NCBI RefSeq assembly: GCF_933775445.1
Contig: NC_065878.1
Span: 6,966,001 to 7,030,000, forward strand
Source: Argentina anserina
Taxonomy: Eukaryota > Streptophyta > Magnoliopsida > Rosales > Rosaceae
Direction of reading: 5' to 3'
Length of the DNA: 64,000 nt
How positions within the stretch are numbered: position 1 is the stretch's first letter; each line of letters opens with the position of its first letter. This document shows, piece after piece, positions 49,022 through 60,457 of this stretch. A program made the translations under genes and the position numbers. The notes beneath the pieces are model-generated. The model did not search any database. It was not told the DNA's origin and saw nothing but the letters and a program-made list of their open reading frames with translations.

Positions 49022-49065
49022 GTCTGAATCACTTCAAGGCAGTCATCACTATCCATGTAATTCAA

Positions 49066-49395
49066 CTTTTCCAGAAAATTAAATTTTAGAACATTACACA
49101 TTGTCTTCCCATATATACAGAAGTCTTGCAGCTATCAAACTTCAAATTCTTGACTGATCCCAATGGGAACATTGAGTTCCCCAATTAAGATAAGTGATTC
49201 TTTACAAGATTTTATATACTCCTTATTCTTTTTATTAGAATGGTGACTCAAGATCATATGGAAAATTGCACTCTAAATTAATTCAGGTACTAGTAACAAC
49301 AAGACTTCAGACAGCATATGAACAATATAGATGAATACAAGAAGCATACAAACATATAAATAAGCCATCAATAAATAGTGATATTTTGACAGGTT
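49066..49395. other. Probable intron of the host gene
   Basis: AT-rich sequence between two exon-like segments on the minus strand. I see no other feature. Confidence 0.35.
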
Positions 49396-49608
49396 CTAGC
49401 CAAGAAGATTATTCCTAATGGATTGCAATTCATATACGACATCAGTTATATACTTTTGGTTTGTTAGGGGTTCAGCAGAACATGCCATTACAATTCCAAA
49501 TATCAGTGTACAACACTCTTTAATTTTCTGTTGTATTGTGATGGGTGTATTCCAAGCTTCATCAACAATTGTGTTGTTTCCTTCAAGTAGTGAATCTCTC
49601 CTCAACAC
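49396..49608 (-). CDS. Exon-like segment of the host gene
   Basis: The minus-strand frame reads LLEGNNTIVDEAWNTPITIQ, then QKIKECCTLIFGIVMACSAE and PLTNQKYITDVVYELQSIRN before a stop. Its composition is coding-like and it points the same way as the exons downstream. The exact splice sites are not clear: a donor at gatgtc|gtatat would end the exon before the stop. Its upstream edge enters the hairpin at 49586-49975. Function unknown. Confidence 0.4.
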   Translation of the reverse strand: MLRRDSLLEGNNTIVDEAWNTPITIQQKIKECCTLIFGIVMACSAEPLTNQKYITDVVYELQSIRNNLLG

Positions 49609-49975
49609 TTATGCTAGTTCATTCGCACAAAACACCTCAAATATTTCTTAAGTCTCTGAAGATTGGATCACAAAGCACGATCGTGTCTATTCCAACAGTG
49701 AAGATAGATAAAAGCGGTTTGGGATCTCGATCTGAAGATGTATGTCCAAAAGTTCAACAAAGAGGGGAGAAAGAAGACAACTTAGCCCTCTTTGTTGAAG
49801 ATTTGGACATAGAGATATTTGGCTTTAAAGAATCCAAGCCGCTTTGCTTTCTCTTAAACTGATGGAATAGACACGATCGTGTGCTTTGAGATCTGATCTT
49901 CAAAGTTTTGGAAAAATATATTTTAGGTGTTTTTGCGAATGAACTAGCTGAAGTGGACTGACAGAGAAAACTGCT
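49586..49975. repeat. Long inverted duplication (hairpin), gene-derived
   Basis: The left arm (49586-49766) and right arm (49786-49975) are inverted copies with a 19 base spacer. Shared blocks include cacgatcgtgtctattcca, gctagttcattcgc and ttcaacaaagaggg. Indels are few, and identity by eye is roughly three quarters. The sense readings are minus for the left arm and plus for the right; the right arm reads LIFKVLEKYILGVFANELAE, so both look like copies of one exon. A transcript would fold into a long hairpin. Confidence 0.7.
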
Positions 49976-50188
49976 TATTGTTGCTTGTCTATATGAGCAA
50001 AAGCACGGATTGTCTCGTTTATACACGACCAAGTAACGTGGTGACCTCAATGATTCCCTTACTTGCAAGGAAACTAATCTTTATAGCTGGATATATACAG
50101 TAATTTTCTAGTAGACAAAGGTACTGTAGTATTTTCCTTAAGAAAAAGGTGTTGTAGTATTTTTCATTAATGCCTATTAATTCATTTT

Positions 50189-50396
50189 TGATCGAGTACA
50201 ATAAATACGAGAATAATTCGGAGTATGGATATGTAACTTTATTGAATGATATGGGAGCCTATATATAGGCATTACATAGACCTAAATCCCGTAGGATCCG
50301 GAAACCTAATCTATTTCAGAGATGTAAATCTATCTCTAATATGAAACCTAAATAGGTTAAGACACATAATGGTAGAATAATAATTCTCTCCAAACA
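50189..50396 (-). repeat. 3' LTR of Copia F
   Basis: On the minus strand it starts tgtttggagagaattattat, contains gcctatatataggc and ends actcgatca. Confidence 0.65.
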
Positions 50397-50589
50397 TTCC
50401 TCCTCATGTCGTATGCCTAGGTTGCATGGCACACAACGTTGTCTCGGTAAAAACCTTATCAAGCAAAACAAAAACCTTGTGTGCAAAACAAAAACTTGAT
50501 CGAAGGGGAAAAAAGGACAACGCACCAACTATTAATGATCTTAACATATAATGTAGACTCCCCCTGAAGTCTACCAAACTCTAAAGTTC

Positions 50590-51345
50590 TGATAAACGCC
50601 GCATGCCAATGTTCTTCACATGTTTCACAAAAGTAGATTTAGGGAAAGACTTAGTAAAAAAATCCGCAACATTGGATTCTGAATTCACTTGATTAATCTG
50701 AACATTCAAGAACTTCAGATATTGAACATTGTAGAAGAACTTGAGCGAGATATGCTTGGTGTTATCTCCCTTGATGAAACCTAACTTAGTCTACTCTATG
50801 CAAGCAGCATTACCTTCATAAATGCATGTAGGTTGATCAGTTGTAGAGACTAATCCACAAAAATCACAAATATGACGAACAAGTGACTGAAGTCAAACAA
50901 ATTATTTAACTGCTTCATGGAGAGCAATGATTTCTACGTGATTCGAAGAAGTAGTAAAATGAGATTGCTTAGTGGATCTCCAAGATATCGCCATATTCGC
51001 AACGGTAAACACATAACCGGTTTGAGAATGAACCTTGTGAGGGTCAGAGAGGTACCATGCATCGGTATAACCAACTAGGATGTGGTTTGGAGTCTTTGCA
51101 CCGGGGGAAAGAACAAGGAGGGATGGCACCCTGCTCTCGGCACCGTGGACTGCCGCCACGTCGTGGCTTTGCTGGGTACAGTAGTGCTGCCGGGGCTACC
51201 TTCAGCGTCGGTGTGGGGTGGCACAGCCATAGTATCCTCTCTGTTGTATGGATAGAATAATCCCATGTCAAGGGAACCTTTCAAGTACCGAAACAAATGC
51301 TTGATACCCTTCCAATGACGTAGCGTAGGCACAGAGCTATAGCTA
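50590..51345 (-). pseudogene. Copia F RNase H region
   Basis: Minus-strand pieces read RHWKGIKHLFRYLKGSLDMG, LVGYTDAWYLSDPHKVHSQT, GYVF and ISWRSTKQSHFTTSSNHVEI, followed by the usual TKLGFIKGDNTKHIS and VADFFTKSLPKSTF blocks. These are the Copia RNase H and tail. Frames change several times. A GC-rich stretch of about 120 bases (51125-51245) lies between the LKGSLDMG and GYTDAWYLS blocks, where other Copia elements have only a short spacer. Confidence 0.72.
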
Positions 51346-51855
51346 ATAACTGGAAAACCAGGTGGTGGCGGCCGGAAAACTACCAGTATGGAGGCTGGAG
51401 CAGCAGGTCCGGTAGGGAGTGCCGACAAGAGCCGAATCGGTGGTAGATGGCCGAAAATGGCCGGAGCTGCCGGAAATTGACAGCATGCTAGAATATCTGA
51501 CCAGATACGGTAGAGACCAAAACGACGTCAATTTTTTATGTTCTGAGTTTCGTTTTCCAAATTTGAAGTGTCAAATTCACAATGTAGTGCTATTGGGGTC
51601 CCATGTAACCCAAAAATGTCCAATTTAAAAACCACATCAGTTGCAAACGTTAACCATCATGTTAAGTGTAAGGTGTATAAAATTCTCAAGAGATCGACTT
51701 GTAAACAAGAAAATGAGAAATTTTATTGAATGTCAATCTTTAAAATATCACAAACGAACTTCTAACTCCAAAATCAAAAGACTAATACAAAGTCAATGAA
51801 AATAACAATAGCGGTCCACCAAAAGAATACTTAAAAATTGTAAAGCTAGAATAAG
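51346..51855. other. Unassigned sequence beside Copia F
   Basis: Partly GC-rich, with gccgga-rich words (51360-51480), then AT-rich. No supported gene. Confidence 0.35.
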
Positions 51856-52037
51856 CTAAATGTGACTAATCAAAGTTAAGGGTATCCATTGTAGGGGCGG
51901 AGTCTTAGCCTTGGAAGCAAGGTGCTTGGGCTTCATGGAGATGTGGTGAGTCTCAGTCTCGGGTTCTTCATCCACATGGTTCGATTCGGATTTTAGAAAC
52001 TTCTTGTAGGCGGAGTACGCCTTGATCATCTCCATGC
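51856..52037 (-). pseudogene. Possible host-gene fragment
   Basis: The minus-strand frame reads MEMIKAYSAYKKFLKSESNH, then VDEEPETETHHISMKPKHLA before a stop. Its start abuts the GC-rich-ended repeat at 52038, so the upstream part may have been displaced. I do not recognise it, and it could be chance. Confidence 0.25.
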
Positions 52038-52640
52038 TAAAGGTGGCAAATGGGCCCAAAAGCCGAGCCTAGATCGGGCCCGGCACACCCCGAGCCCGTT
52101 ATTGTAATGGGCTGGCTGGGCCGAGATATTTTGGCCCATTGACCCGGCCCGAGCCCGTTTTTAGCCTGGCACGGTCCGGGCCCGATAAACACATAATTTT
52201 ATGTTATTTATATAAATATTTAAATAATTATCATTATTAGACTTGAATATTAGACTTTTTAAGTTAAAATCTCTTGATTATTTCATTATTTTAGCTACAA
52301 TATTATTAAAGTAGTGAAAAAAACGTCATTTCTTAACATACGTAACGTTTTAGAAATAAGATTATGAAATATGTTATTGTATTTTATTTATTTTACTATT
52401 CTAAACAGTTATATAAAATAAATATTCTAAGTACATAATTTTTTTTTAATTGTGTCATACAATACTAATGGGCCGGGCCGGCCCGCTTCTTGGCCCGACC
52501 TAACATGGGTTTGGGCCGTGGGCGTGCGTCGAACCGGGTTTAATATTTAAGCAATTAGCCGGCCCGAGCACGACACGATAAATAAATGGGCAGGCCATCT
52601 CGGGTCCAAGTGTTGGACTTGGGCCGAGAATGGCCTTGTT
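52038..52640. mobile_element. GC-rich-ended repeat, possibly hAT-like
   Basis: The ends are rich in gggcccggc/ggccgggcc words around an AT-rich core (52190-52450). The left edge, aaggtggcaaatgggcc, and the right edge, reversed, aaggcaacaaggcc, are loosely inverted. No TSD was found, so the class is uncertain. Confidence 0.4.
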
Positions 52641-52753
52641 GCCTTGTTGCTACTATGAAGCGTTTCTCGCTTGATTCATTTGCTTTTGAGCTTTCAAATA
52701 GTTACATTGTGGCATAGCAATATTTTTAGTGCTAACAGGTCTATTATTATTGT

Positions 52754-54296
52754 TGATGAGCACAATATATATCATATTATTCTCCCTTATTTATATTTTT
52801 AGTGACTTATTTTTATTAGTTTGAGTCATTTAGTTTGATATTCTTTCCTTATAAGTATTTGTCTTACATTTGTAAAATGTTAAAGATATTGAAGCAATTT
52901 ATCTATTTTCATATGGTAAATTGAGTCATTGATTTAACATGAGTGTTATTCCCTTTTAATAAGAAAATAAGTTCACCACATTCTTCTTGTTCCCATAACA
53001 TGTGTAGCCTACAATTGATGGAATGCATTCTCATTGCATTAAGTGTATTGTATTGAAAATATTACCTTAGCCATCAATTGTTGAATTTACTTTTGCTTGT
53101 TTGACTCATAGGTACGTACATAAAAATGGAAGCTAGCTAGAGCATGAAGGATGCATGAGACAATCTCCCATGAAATAAGGTGGCTAGAAGCAAGCTTGCT
53201 TGAAAGAAGGAATTAACTTTTCACTCTTTCAAAGATTGTGTTTTTGGCATTCATCTTTTCCACATGGAAAATGAGAGAGAGAGGGAAAATGGAATATGAT
53301 GAAGAGATAAGTGAAGTATGAAAGCATTTTAGAGTGAAGACATATTGTCATCAAGCTTGAGAATTTTGAAAGAGGGAAAGTCATATTCACATGGAGATGG
53401 AGCTAAAGTGAAGATCTTTGTTTCCCTATAAATAGATGTTGTTTCAGGAGAATAAGATAGGGGGATAGTGAGGAGAATTTGAGAGACACATTGTTGCTCT
53501 TTGTTCTTCCATTTCCTTAGCTATTTTCTTATGTTATATTTTATAGTTTTGAGCACGTTTTTAGTTTGTATTATGTATTGCTAAATTTCCTTAACTAAGG
53601 TTAAGGAGGAAACCACATTATGAAATAAGTTTTATTCAATTATCTATTAATTCTCATAATCACATATTCCATGCCTATGACTCTTGCTTCAATATGCATT
53701 AATAAAATCATTGTTCCTTTCACCTCTAATGTCATGCATTTTTGCTAGTTCTGAAGTCACTTTTATTAATTCATGCTTGGTTTTGTATCATATTAATATG
53801 AAATCCTTTAATCTCTTGTCATTCAAATGAGCTTGTTTCACATCTGATGCTAAGCAAACACTTTGATCTTTTGTAGTTTCAGTAAGTTTGTATACATGTG
53901 ATACTTTGGTGTTCATAATTAAGAAGCCAAGAAGAGTCTACATTAGAGTTTATTCATGTGTGTTTCATTGAAAAATCTTGAGAAAACAGGAGATTGATTT
54001 CTAGATTGCTACTCCTAATTGGGAATTAGTAGATAATATATCGAAACTTATTTATTAATGTGGTAGAATCTGATACCTTAGTTACTGCGTCATCAAGGTA
54101 ATCCTTATCTCTTTATTTTGTCTTTATTTTAGCTATTTCATAACCAAATTTTATTCAACTAGGTTGGTGTTAAATTAATTTAGATTTTATTAGCTTTTTC
54201 CTAATATCATACATTCCATGTGGGTTCGACCTCGCTCTTGCATCTTTGTGCTATAATAGATTCATGCACTTGCGAGTAACATTTTAAGACACATCA
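52754..54296 (+). repeat. 5' LTR of element B (1.54 kb)
   Basis: It begins tgatgagcacaatatat, ends acacatca, and is followed by agttt and the primer site. Its first about 190 bases match 63811-64000. Confidence 0.85.
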
Positions 54297-55259
54297 AGTT
54301 TTTGGTGCCGTTGCCGGGGAGTGTAAAACGGAAAGCTAATTTCATTTAATTTGATTTAATTCTTCCACTTGTTATAGCTTAGTTTTTATTCATTTAAAAA
54401 AATAAAAATTTGCACCCCATTTGTAGTCATCTCTTTTTTACTTTTGTTACATATATATAATAGTTGCATATCCTTTATATCAAATAGTATATCCAGTCTT
54501 TCTTTTTCTTAGACCGAAGTTTTAGCCTCTCCACATTTCCCTATTTTCATTTTTTAATTTAAAATTAGTTGTTGTCGAAGTTTAAAAAAATTGGTAGATT
54601 AAGGTCACGTTTCATGGAATAGTACTAGTTAGTTCAATTTGCATCATTTATAGGCTACTATTTTCCCTACATCAATTACTATTCTCATAATAGTTTCTTT
54701 TATAAGAATTTTCCTGGAGTCAAAGAAAATGAGCTAGTTGAAATTGGAGTTTGAGGAATAAGTACGCAGAACTTCTGTTGCCAGCACAAATTTGTTCTCT
54801 TTTCCGAGTGTGTCCTTTCTTATTTACTCATTTATTCATTTCTCTTGTAGCTTACTTTCTTTTGTCCATTATTGTATATAATTCTTTTCTAGCCTTTTTC
54901 TTTTTAATTAATTAATTCTATATCAAACTTAAACTCAAGCCAAATTTTAATCATAAAATTCATAAGACATTAGCTTAGGTTTAACAAAGTTCTTAGGTCA
55001 TTCCAGTAAATATCTTCTAAAAAGTGTGGTATAGCAATGTTCTTTAAGGCAACATCTTCGGTGTTTAAGAGGATTTGGGTTTTAAGTGGGACCACTATGA
55101 CCCCTCCAATCTTCCCGAAACACACTAGCCACATTTCTGGAAGCACTCACTGGTAATCCTCTAATATCTTTATCAGACAGTAGAGACGTCATTAGGTAGA
55201 TTTTAGTGTGCAAATTTTTTTTTTAAATTTAAAATTAAAAAAAATAGTGTTAGAGTTTT
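54297..55259 (+). other. Leader of element B with primer-binding site
   Basis: The primer site is at 54303-54320. The rest is AT-rich, without a supported frame. Confidence 0.6.
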
Positions 55260-56195
55260 ATGTTTGGTCGTCGTTCACTTAGTTTAGAGTTGTTGCCCTA
55301 CGACCCTGAGATCAAGAGAACTGTTAGGAAACAAATTGAGCTAGTAGATCCTATCATCACAATGGTAGAAAATTTAGAGCCCAAAACTCTAAGGGAGTAT
55401 TTCGCTCCCATCACCACAAATTCCCCATCATGCATAGTATTGTCAAACACTACTGCAGCTCATTTCGAGTTGAAGCCTCAAATTCTTCAACAGTTGCCCA
55501 AATTTCATGGCTTAGATCGTGAGGACCCGTACATGCATGTCAAAGAATTTCTAGACATTTGTTGGACCTTCAAGTTCCAGAACTTTTTAGATGAGTCTGT
55601 CCACTTGCGTATGTTTCCCTTTTCCTTAAAAGATAAGGCGAAAGGTTGGTTGAATTCCCAACCACCAAGTTCCATCGCTTCTTGGGAAGAATTAGTCAGA
55701 AAAGTTTGTCTAAATTTTTTCCCATGTCCAGAACCAATTCCATTAGGAGAAACATTTACGACTTTAGGCAAAAAGATGATGAACAGATCTATGAATCTTG
55801 GGAAAGATTCAAGGATTTGATTCTGAAGTGTCCCCACCATGGTTTTGAAACATGGAGACTAGTACAATATTTCTATAACGGTTTGACACAGCCGAACCGT
55901 CATATGATAGAGTTAATGAAAGGAGGAGCATTTTTTAGCCTTAGAGATGATGAAGCCTATGAATTTCTAGAGAACTTGTCTGAAAATTCTCAACAGTGGG
56001 ATTTTTCTAATCAATATGATAGGCATGTGAAGGAACCCAAGAGAGGTGGTTTGTATGAGGTCAAAATTGATTCTGATTTAGAACTAAAAATCGAGAGTTT
56101 GTCAAGAACGGTTGAGGCGTTAGCTTTAAGTAAAACCATGAGTTCAGTCAACCAAGTCCAGTCTGAGGTCTGTTCTTTTTGTGAAAGCCCAATGC
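55260..56195 (+). pseudogene. Element B gag, before the solo LTR
   Basis: The first frame has LRKQIELVDPIITM-type leader sequence, then LPKFHGLDREDPYMHVKEFL and LRMFPFSLKDKAKGWLNS. A frameshift near 55735 moves the reading to another frame, which continues with IYESWERFKDLILKCPHHGF, LVQYFYNGLTQPNRHMIELM and DDEAYEFLENLSENSQQWD. The final residues before the insertion are CSFC, the first half of a zinc knuckle. It is homologous to element A gag. Confidence 0.85.
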
Positions 56196-58819
56196 TGTCA
56201 CGACCCCAAAATTTCGAGTATGAAACTCGAGTTTGAAGCCATGAAAAAAATTCTAAAACAATCTCAATAAATCGAAATCATTTTAACGTCACAGTGGATC
56301 ATTACTGAGTTCATGGTACAACTCAGTTAAATTGATTATTACCAACCAAATTTATAATTCAAGCATTATATCAAATGAAAATGTAAAAATCCTCTCAATC
56401 CTCACCACAAGATAGAATAAAACAACTTCAAGTCTTCAGAGTTGTCCGTCGATTCCGCAAATCCACACCTGCGAAACTATCCCCTACACCATCGAATAGG
56501 TGCACCGGGATTGTGAACACAAACCCGGTAAGCTTTGCAGCTCGTATGAGTAAAACAATAATAAAACTCGCATATAAATACATAAGAAAATACATAAAGC
56601 ATTAATCATAAATGCACTCATAAGTCATTGGACGGCCCATCTGGTTGTCTAATAATATCATAAAATATATGAGCTCATGAGAATTCGGGAAACCCCTCTG
56701 TTTACCCAAATACATTTATAATACGGGTACTCATGAGCGCTGGTACACCTCTGTTACCCCCCATGTTAGTACGCCGCCCGACATTGGACAACCACTTGCT
56801 ACCCAATATCCAATATATGGGTACTCATAAGCCGATAACCCATATGTTACCTCTCATGCAGTACATCGGCAGACAGACTAGAGCTCTAACTGTTTCGTAA
56901 CTGTCGCCCGGCCAAGGCTAGGTTCCGACATGCCAACACGGCCGAAGACAGGTTCACAAACCACAAAACGTTTTAACATATCTCAAGTTAAAACCACGTA
57001 CAAACAACCATCACATATTATTGTACAAATCCAAGAGACATGCTCAAATAAATAAATATCAACACTGTAATGAACTAATTCGCAAATGGAAATTATGACA
57101 GTATATATTATAGCAAACCATATATATATACCTATTTTACCAATTATACACATACACAATCCACTATATCATATACATATCATAGTTCATTCTTTTTAAT
57201 TAAGCGTAATTATGAATCTTCGCAAGGGTAGATTCGTCACTGTGAGATTTTTACTCACCTTATATTCCTGAGCATAAATTCCACAATTCCGAAATCGAAT
57301 CCTTTACTTGTTGTGTCGATCACCTAGAATAGATAAGAAGTGAATTTAGAAGCATTACGTAAAACCTTACATGCCGAAACAGTAATCATGTTTTACTGTT
57401 CAACAATTTCTGGTTTTTACGAAATTACAGTTCATGAACTTACTATTCACATATTACTGTACAAATACATATTATTTACGTATTCATGTATGAGTACATA
57501 CTATTTACGTATTTCTGTATGAGTACATATTATTTACGTCTTCTTGTACATCCATGTACTATTTCATCGTATATACTGTTTCAGTAAATATAAATTACTG
57601 ATTTTACCCTTCAGAAAATATTTTTACAATTACTGTACGTAAAATAATTTTACATTCACCGTACGTAAAATAATTTTACATTTACTGTACGTAAATTAGT
57701 TTTTACATTCACCGTGTGTAAAATAATTTTACAAAAATACTGTTTGAAAATTACTGTTCACACGCCTCCTCCGGTGATAGCGCGTGGCGCTCACACGCCT
57801 CCTCACAGTGGCAGTGTGTGGAACTCACACGCCGCTCAAACCGGCGCGCGTGGCTTGCCCACTGCCGCCCAAAACCCTTCCTTTCTTCTTCTCCTCCCCT
57901 TCCACGGCCCAAGGCCTCCTCCTGCAGTCCTCACCCTCCCTCACCCGCCACCCTAGGCGGCGGTACAACCCTCACATTCTCCTCCTCTGATACTCCCTCA
58001 AATCGATCCAAAACAATCACAAACAACCACAATAATCACGTTAAACTAACCCTCACCTCGATTGAACCTTGAAACCGTCGGATTATCGTCGGAGAAGGTC
58101 GAGATGCCGGCGGTGTTAACTTTTCGGAGGGAATCTACTACAGCTCGGATTGGGTTCCAATTCGATCGTAGAAGGCGCCGAAGGATGAGGCGCGGTGGAG
58201 TGGAGAGATCGCTGAGTGCTTGCGTCGCTGGAGGAGAAGCTCGGACGGCGGAGGAAATCGCAGGCCTCAGGTTGTCGCGCGAGAGCTCACGGCGACGAGA
58301 AGAGACGTGTCGAGCTCGGGGTCTAATGTGGAGGGTCTTGCGAAGATTTGGGCGAGGCGGTGAAGGCCACAGAGGTCTGGTCGGCGAGATCCCCGGTGAA
58401 GTTTTCTGAGGGAGGGAGAGATCGGGGAGAGAGAGAGAGAGAGAAGAGAGAGAAAAGAGAGGCGGGTGAGAGGGGTTACCGAAAATAGAAACCCTAATCT
58501 CTAAAATTCCCTTTTATAGCCACTTCCAAAATCAGAAACTAACTTCTGTCATTAATAACTTTCACGTGACATGCCCACAAACTCGTATCGACGAGCCCTA
58601 CAACTTTCGTGGAGGAAGTTTTTGAAAACGAGCGACGGAGTAAAAGTCGACTCCCGCGTCATGGAAACGTAACGTTTTTCTGATTTAGATTTTCGAAGAC
58701 GGTTTCATTTTCGATTTTACAACGTCGCGAAGCGAAACAAATGCGGTTTAATAATTTTACAAACTTAATAACTTCTAAAAAATCAAATAATTGGTTTCCA
58801 AAAAAATCGGGTCATTACA
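56196..58819 (-). mobile_element. Tekay-type solo LTR inside gag of element B
   Basis: It runs from tgtcacgacccc to gtcattaca, the reverse of the T1 LTR ends, with TSD aatgc on both sides (56191-56195 and 58820-58824). It is 2.6 kb long, without any internal region, and contains the same TATA (58510-58518 minus), CT-rich leader, arrays and tandem blocks as T1. Unequal recombination between two LTRs of a full element is the usual origin. Confidence 0.9.
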
Positions 58820-59466
58820 AATGCATTCTGCTCAAACTTGTCCATCCATGTGCGGCTACTCTGACAGCCACGCTGAGCAAGCCAATGCCGTGAACAATTT
58901 TAGGAAACCATTAGGTACTAGATTTTCTGAGACCTACAATCCAAATTGGCGGAACCACCCCAATTTTTCTTGGAGAAATAACCAACCTCAAGTGTTTGGT
59001 GCGAACCAAAATTCACTGAATAATCAATTTCGCTCTCCTAATCAGCCATATCATTCATCTCCTCAATCCAATCCACAATTTGTGGCACCACATCCACAAC
59101 AATCATCTTTGAAGGATTCCCTTCAAAAGTTCATGCAAATCACTGGTCAAGCCATTTCAAAGTTAAAACAACAAATAGGCCAGTTAGCAACTATTGTTGG
59201 GGAGAGAGAGAAAGGAAAATTTTCAAGTCAACCATTGTCCAACCCAAAAGGGCAATTTTCAGATTAGTGAGCCTTCAAGTTCTTTGAACTCTCATGAGCA
59301 AGTCCAATCTATCTCCACTCTTAGGTCAGGCAAACAAGTTGATAAAAGGTTTAGACGCCTTACCCAGATGATGAAGCTACCCAAGAAAAATCCAAAGATG
59401 GAGAGACACCAATCTCTCATGACACCCAATCATCGGGTGTCCGCAAAATCCAAACTCATCTTGTAG
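58820..59466 (+). pseudogene. Element B gag, after the solo LTR
   Basis: It resumes with HSAQTC, the His and last Cys of the zinc knuckle, then ANAVNNFRKPLGTRFSETYN, NPNWRNHPNFSWRNNQ, a Gln/Asn/Pro-rich linker, and ITGQAISKLKQQIGQLATIV. A frameshift near 59200 leads to a second frame with EQVQSISTLRSGKQV, a conserved Athila gag tail, ending at 59466. Confidence 0.8.
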
Positions 59467-59519
59467 TTGATCAGCCTGTTTGGAGTTTTGTCCTGAAAGC
59501 TCCATTTCCTTAGAGACTA

Positions 59520-60152
59520 ATGAATCCCAAGAAAGGTGCCCAATTTCATGAGATCTTAGAGGTTTTTAAGAGAGTCAATATAAATATCTCATTCTTAGAT
59601 GCCATTCAACAGGTACCCTCATATGCTAAGTTTATGAAAGACCTTTGCACCCTTAAGCGAAATACCAATGTTCCAAAGAAAGCTTTTCTAACAGAACAAA
59701 TAAGTTCAATCATTCAGCAAAAATCTCCTGTCAAGTACAAGGACCCTAGTAATCTCACTATTTCATGTACCATAGGAGAGAACCATTTCAAGAGAGCTTT
59801 GCTAGATTTAAGGGCGAGTGTGAATCTATTGACATATTATATATATGCGCAAATGGGTTTGGGGGGAATGAAACCGACTCCTGTGATTCTACAATTGGCA
59901 GATCGGTCGGTAAAATATCCTAGAGGTATTTTTGAAGATGTCCTCGTTCAAGTTGACAAATTTTACTTCCTTATCGACTTCATAATCTTAGATACCCAGC
60001 TAGTCTCAAACCTAAGTGATGAAATTCTTGTCATTCTAGGTTGTTCGTTTCTAGCTACTTGTGATGCCAATATTAGTTATCAGAGTGGTATGATGACAAT
60101 TTCCTTTGGTAACATGACTCTAGATCTCAACATTTTCAGTATAAGCAAGTAG
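59520..60152 (+). pseudogene. Element B aspartic protease
   Basis: The frame contains FHEILEVFKRVNINISFLDA, YAKFMKDLCTLKRN, ISCTIGENHFKRALLDLRAS and LQLADRSVKYPRGIFEDVLV. The active site reads DLRAS where DLGAS or DLGTS is expected, a G to R change that should abolish catalysis. The C-terminal LSDEILVILGCSFLATCDAN segment is intact. Confidence 0.82.
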
Positions 60153-60457
60153 CCAGTTGCGAATGACGACGTTGGTGAGGTCAATTTGATTGAAAACTTA
60201 GTGTCAGATACTTTCCACCAATCTCACATTATGGACCCTTTTGAGACATGCCTAGCTCATTTTGGTACTGACTTTGATTTTGACAAATCTATTAAAAGGT
60301 CAATGCTTTGTTAGATTTTGTTCCACTCATAGATACTGCCAATTGGAAATCGAAGGTAGAGCCACTTCCTTTGTCTTTGTCCCCTCCTATCACTTCCATT
60401 GTCAAGCCTCTAAAGTTAGACTTGAAACAACTGCATGATACTCTCACGTATGCATTT
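60153..60457 (+). other. Protease-RT linker of element B, RT absent
   Basis: The linker has VKPLKLDLKQLHDTLTYAF near 60400-60455. The sequence then jumps straight into RNase H at about 60458. The whole RT palm is missing. Confidence 0.65.

Larger units (their letters stand above)
46729..49065 (-). pseudogene. Host exon interrupted by the hAT-like element
   Basis: The right piece (49022-49065) and the left piece (46729-46808) lie on either side of the hAT-like insertion and share its 8 bp TSD. Counting the TSD once, the two pieces are in one open frame: LNYMDSDDCLEVIQ on the right, TKEATFDTLHKQHQLMAQVP on the left. The exon ends at a donor, ctaag|gtacat. The insertion adds 2.2 kb with many stops, so the allele is probably non-functional unless the insert is spliced out. 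Confidence 0.55.
50189..51345 (-). mobile_element. Copia element F, 3' end only (minus strand)
   Basis: A 208 bp 3' LTR at the left edge (50189-50396) is followed, reading on the minus strand from right to left, by the RNase H end of pol, a polypurine tract (cagggggagt near 50560) and the conserved Copia 3' motif (50430-50530). Homology stops near 51345, so everything before the end of RT is missing. Confidence 0.75.

Noticed and set aside
49545..50068. Two opposing frames of about 105 codons
   Set aside because: They are readings through the arms of the inverted repeat, in the antisense of the inferred coding direction in part, and are explained by the hairpin.
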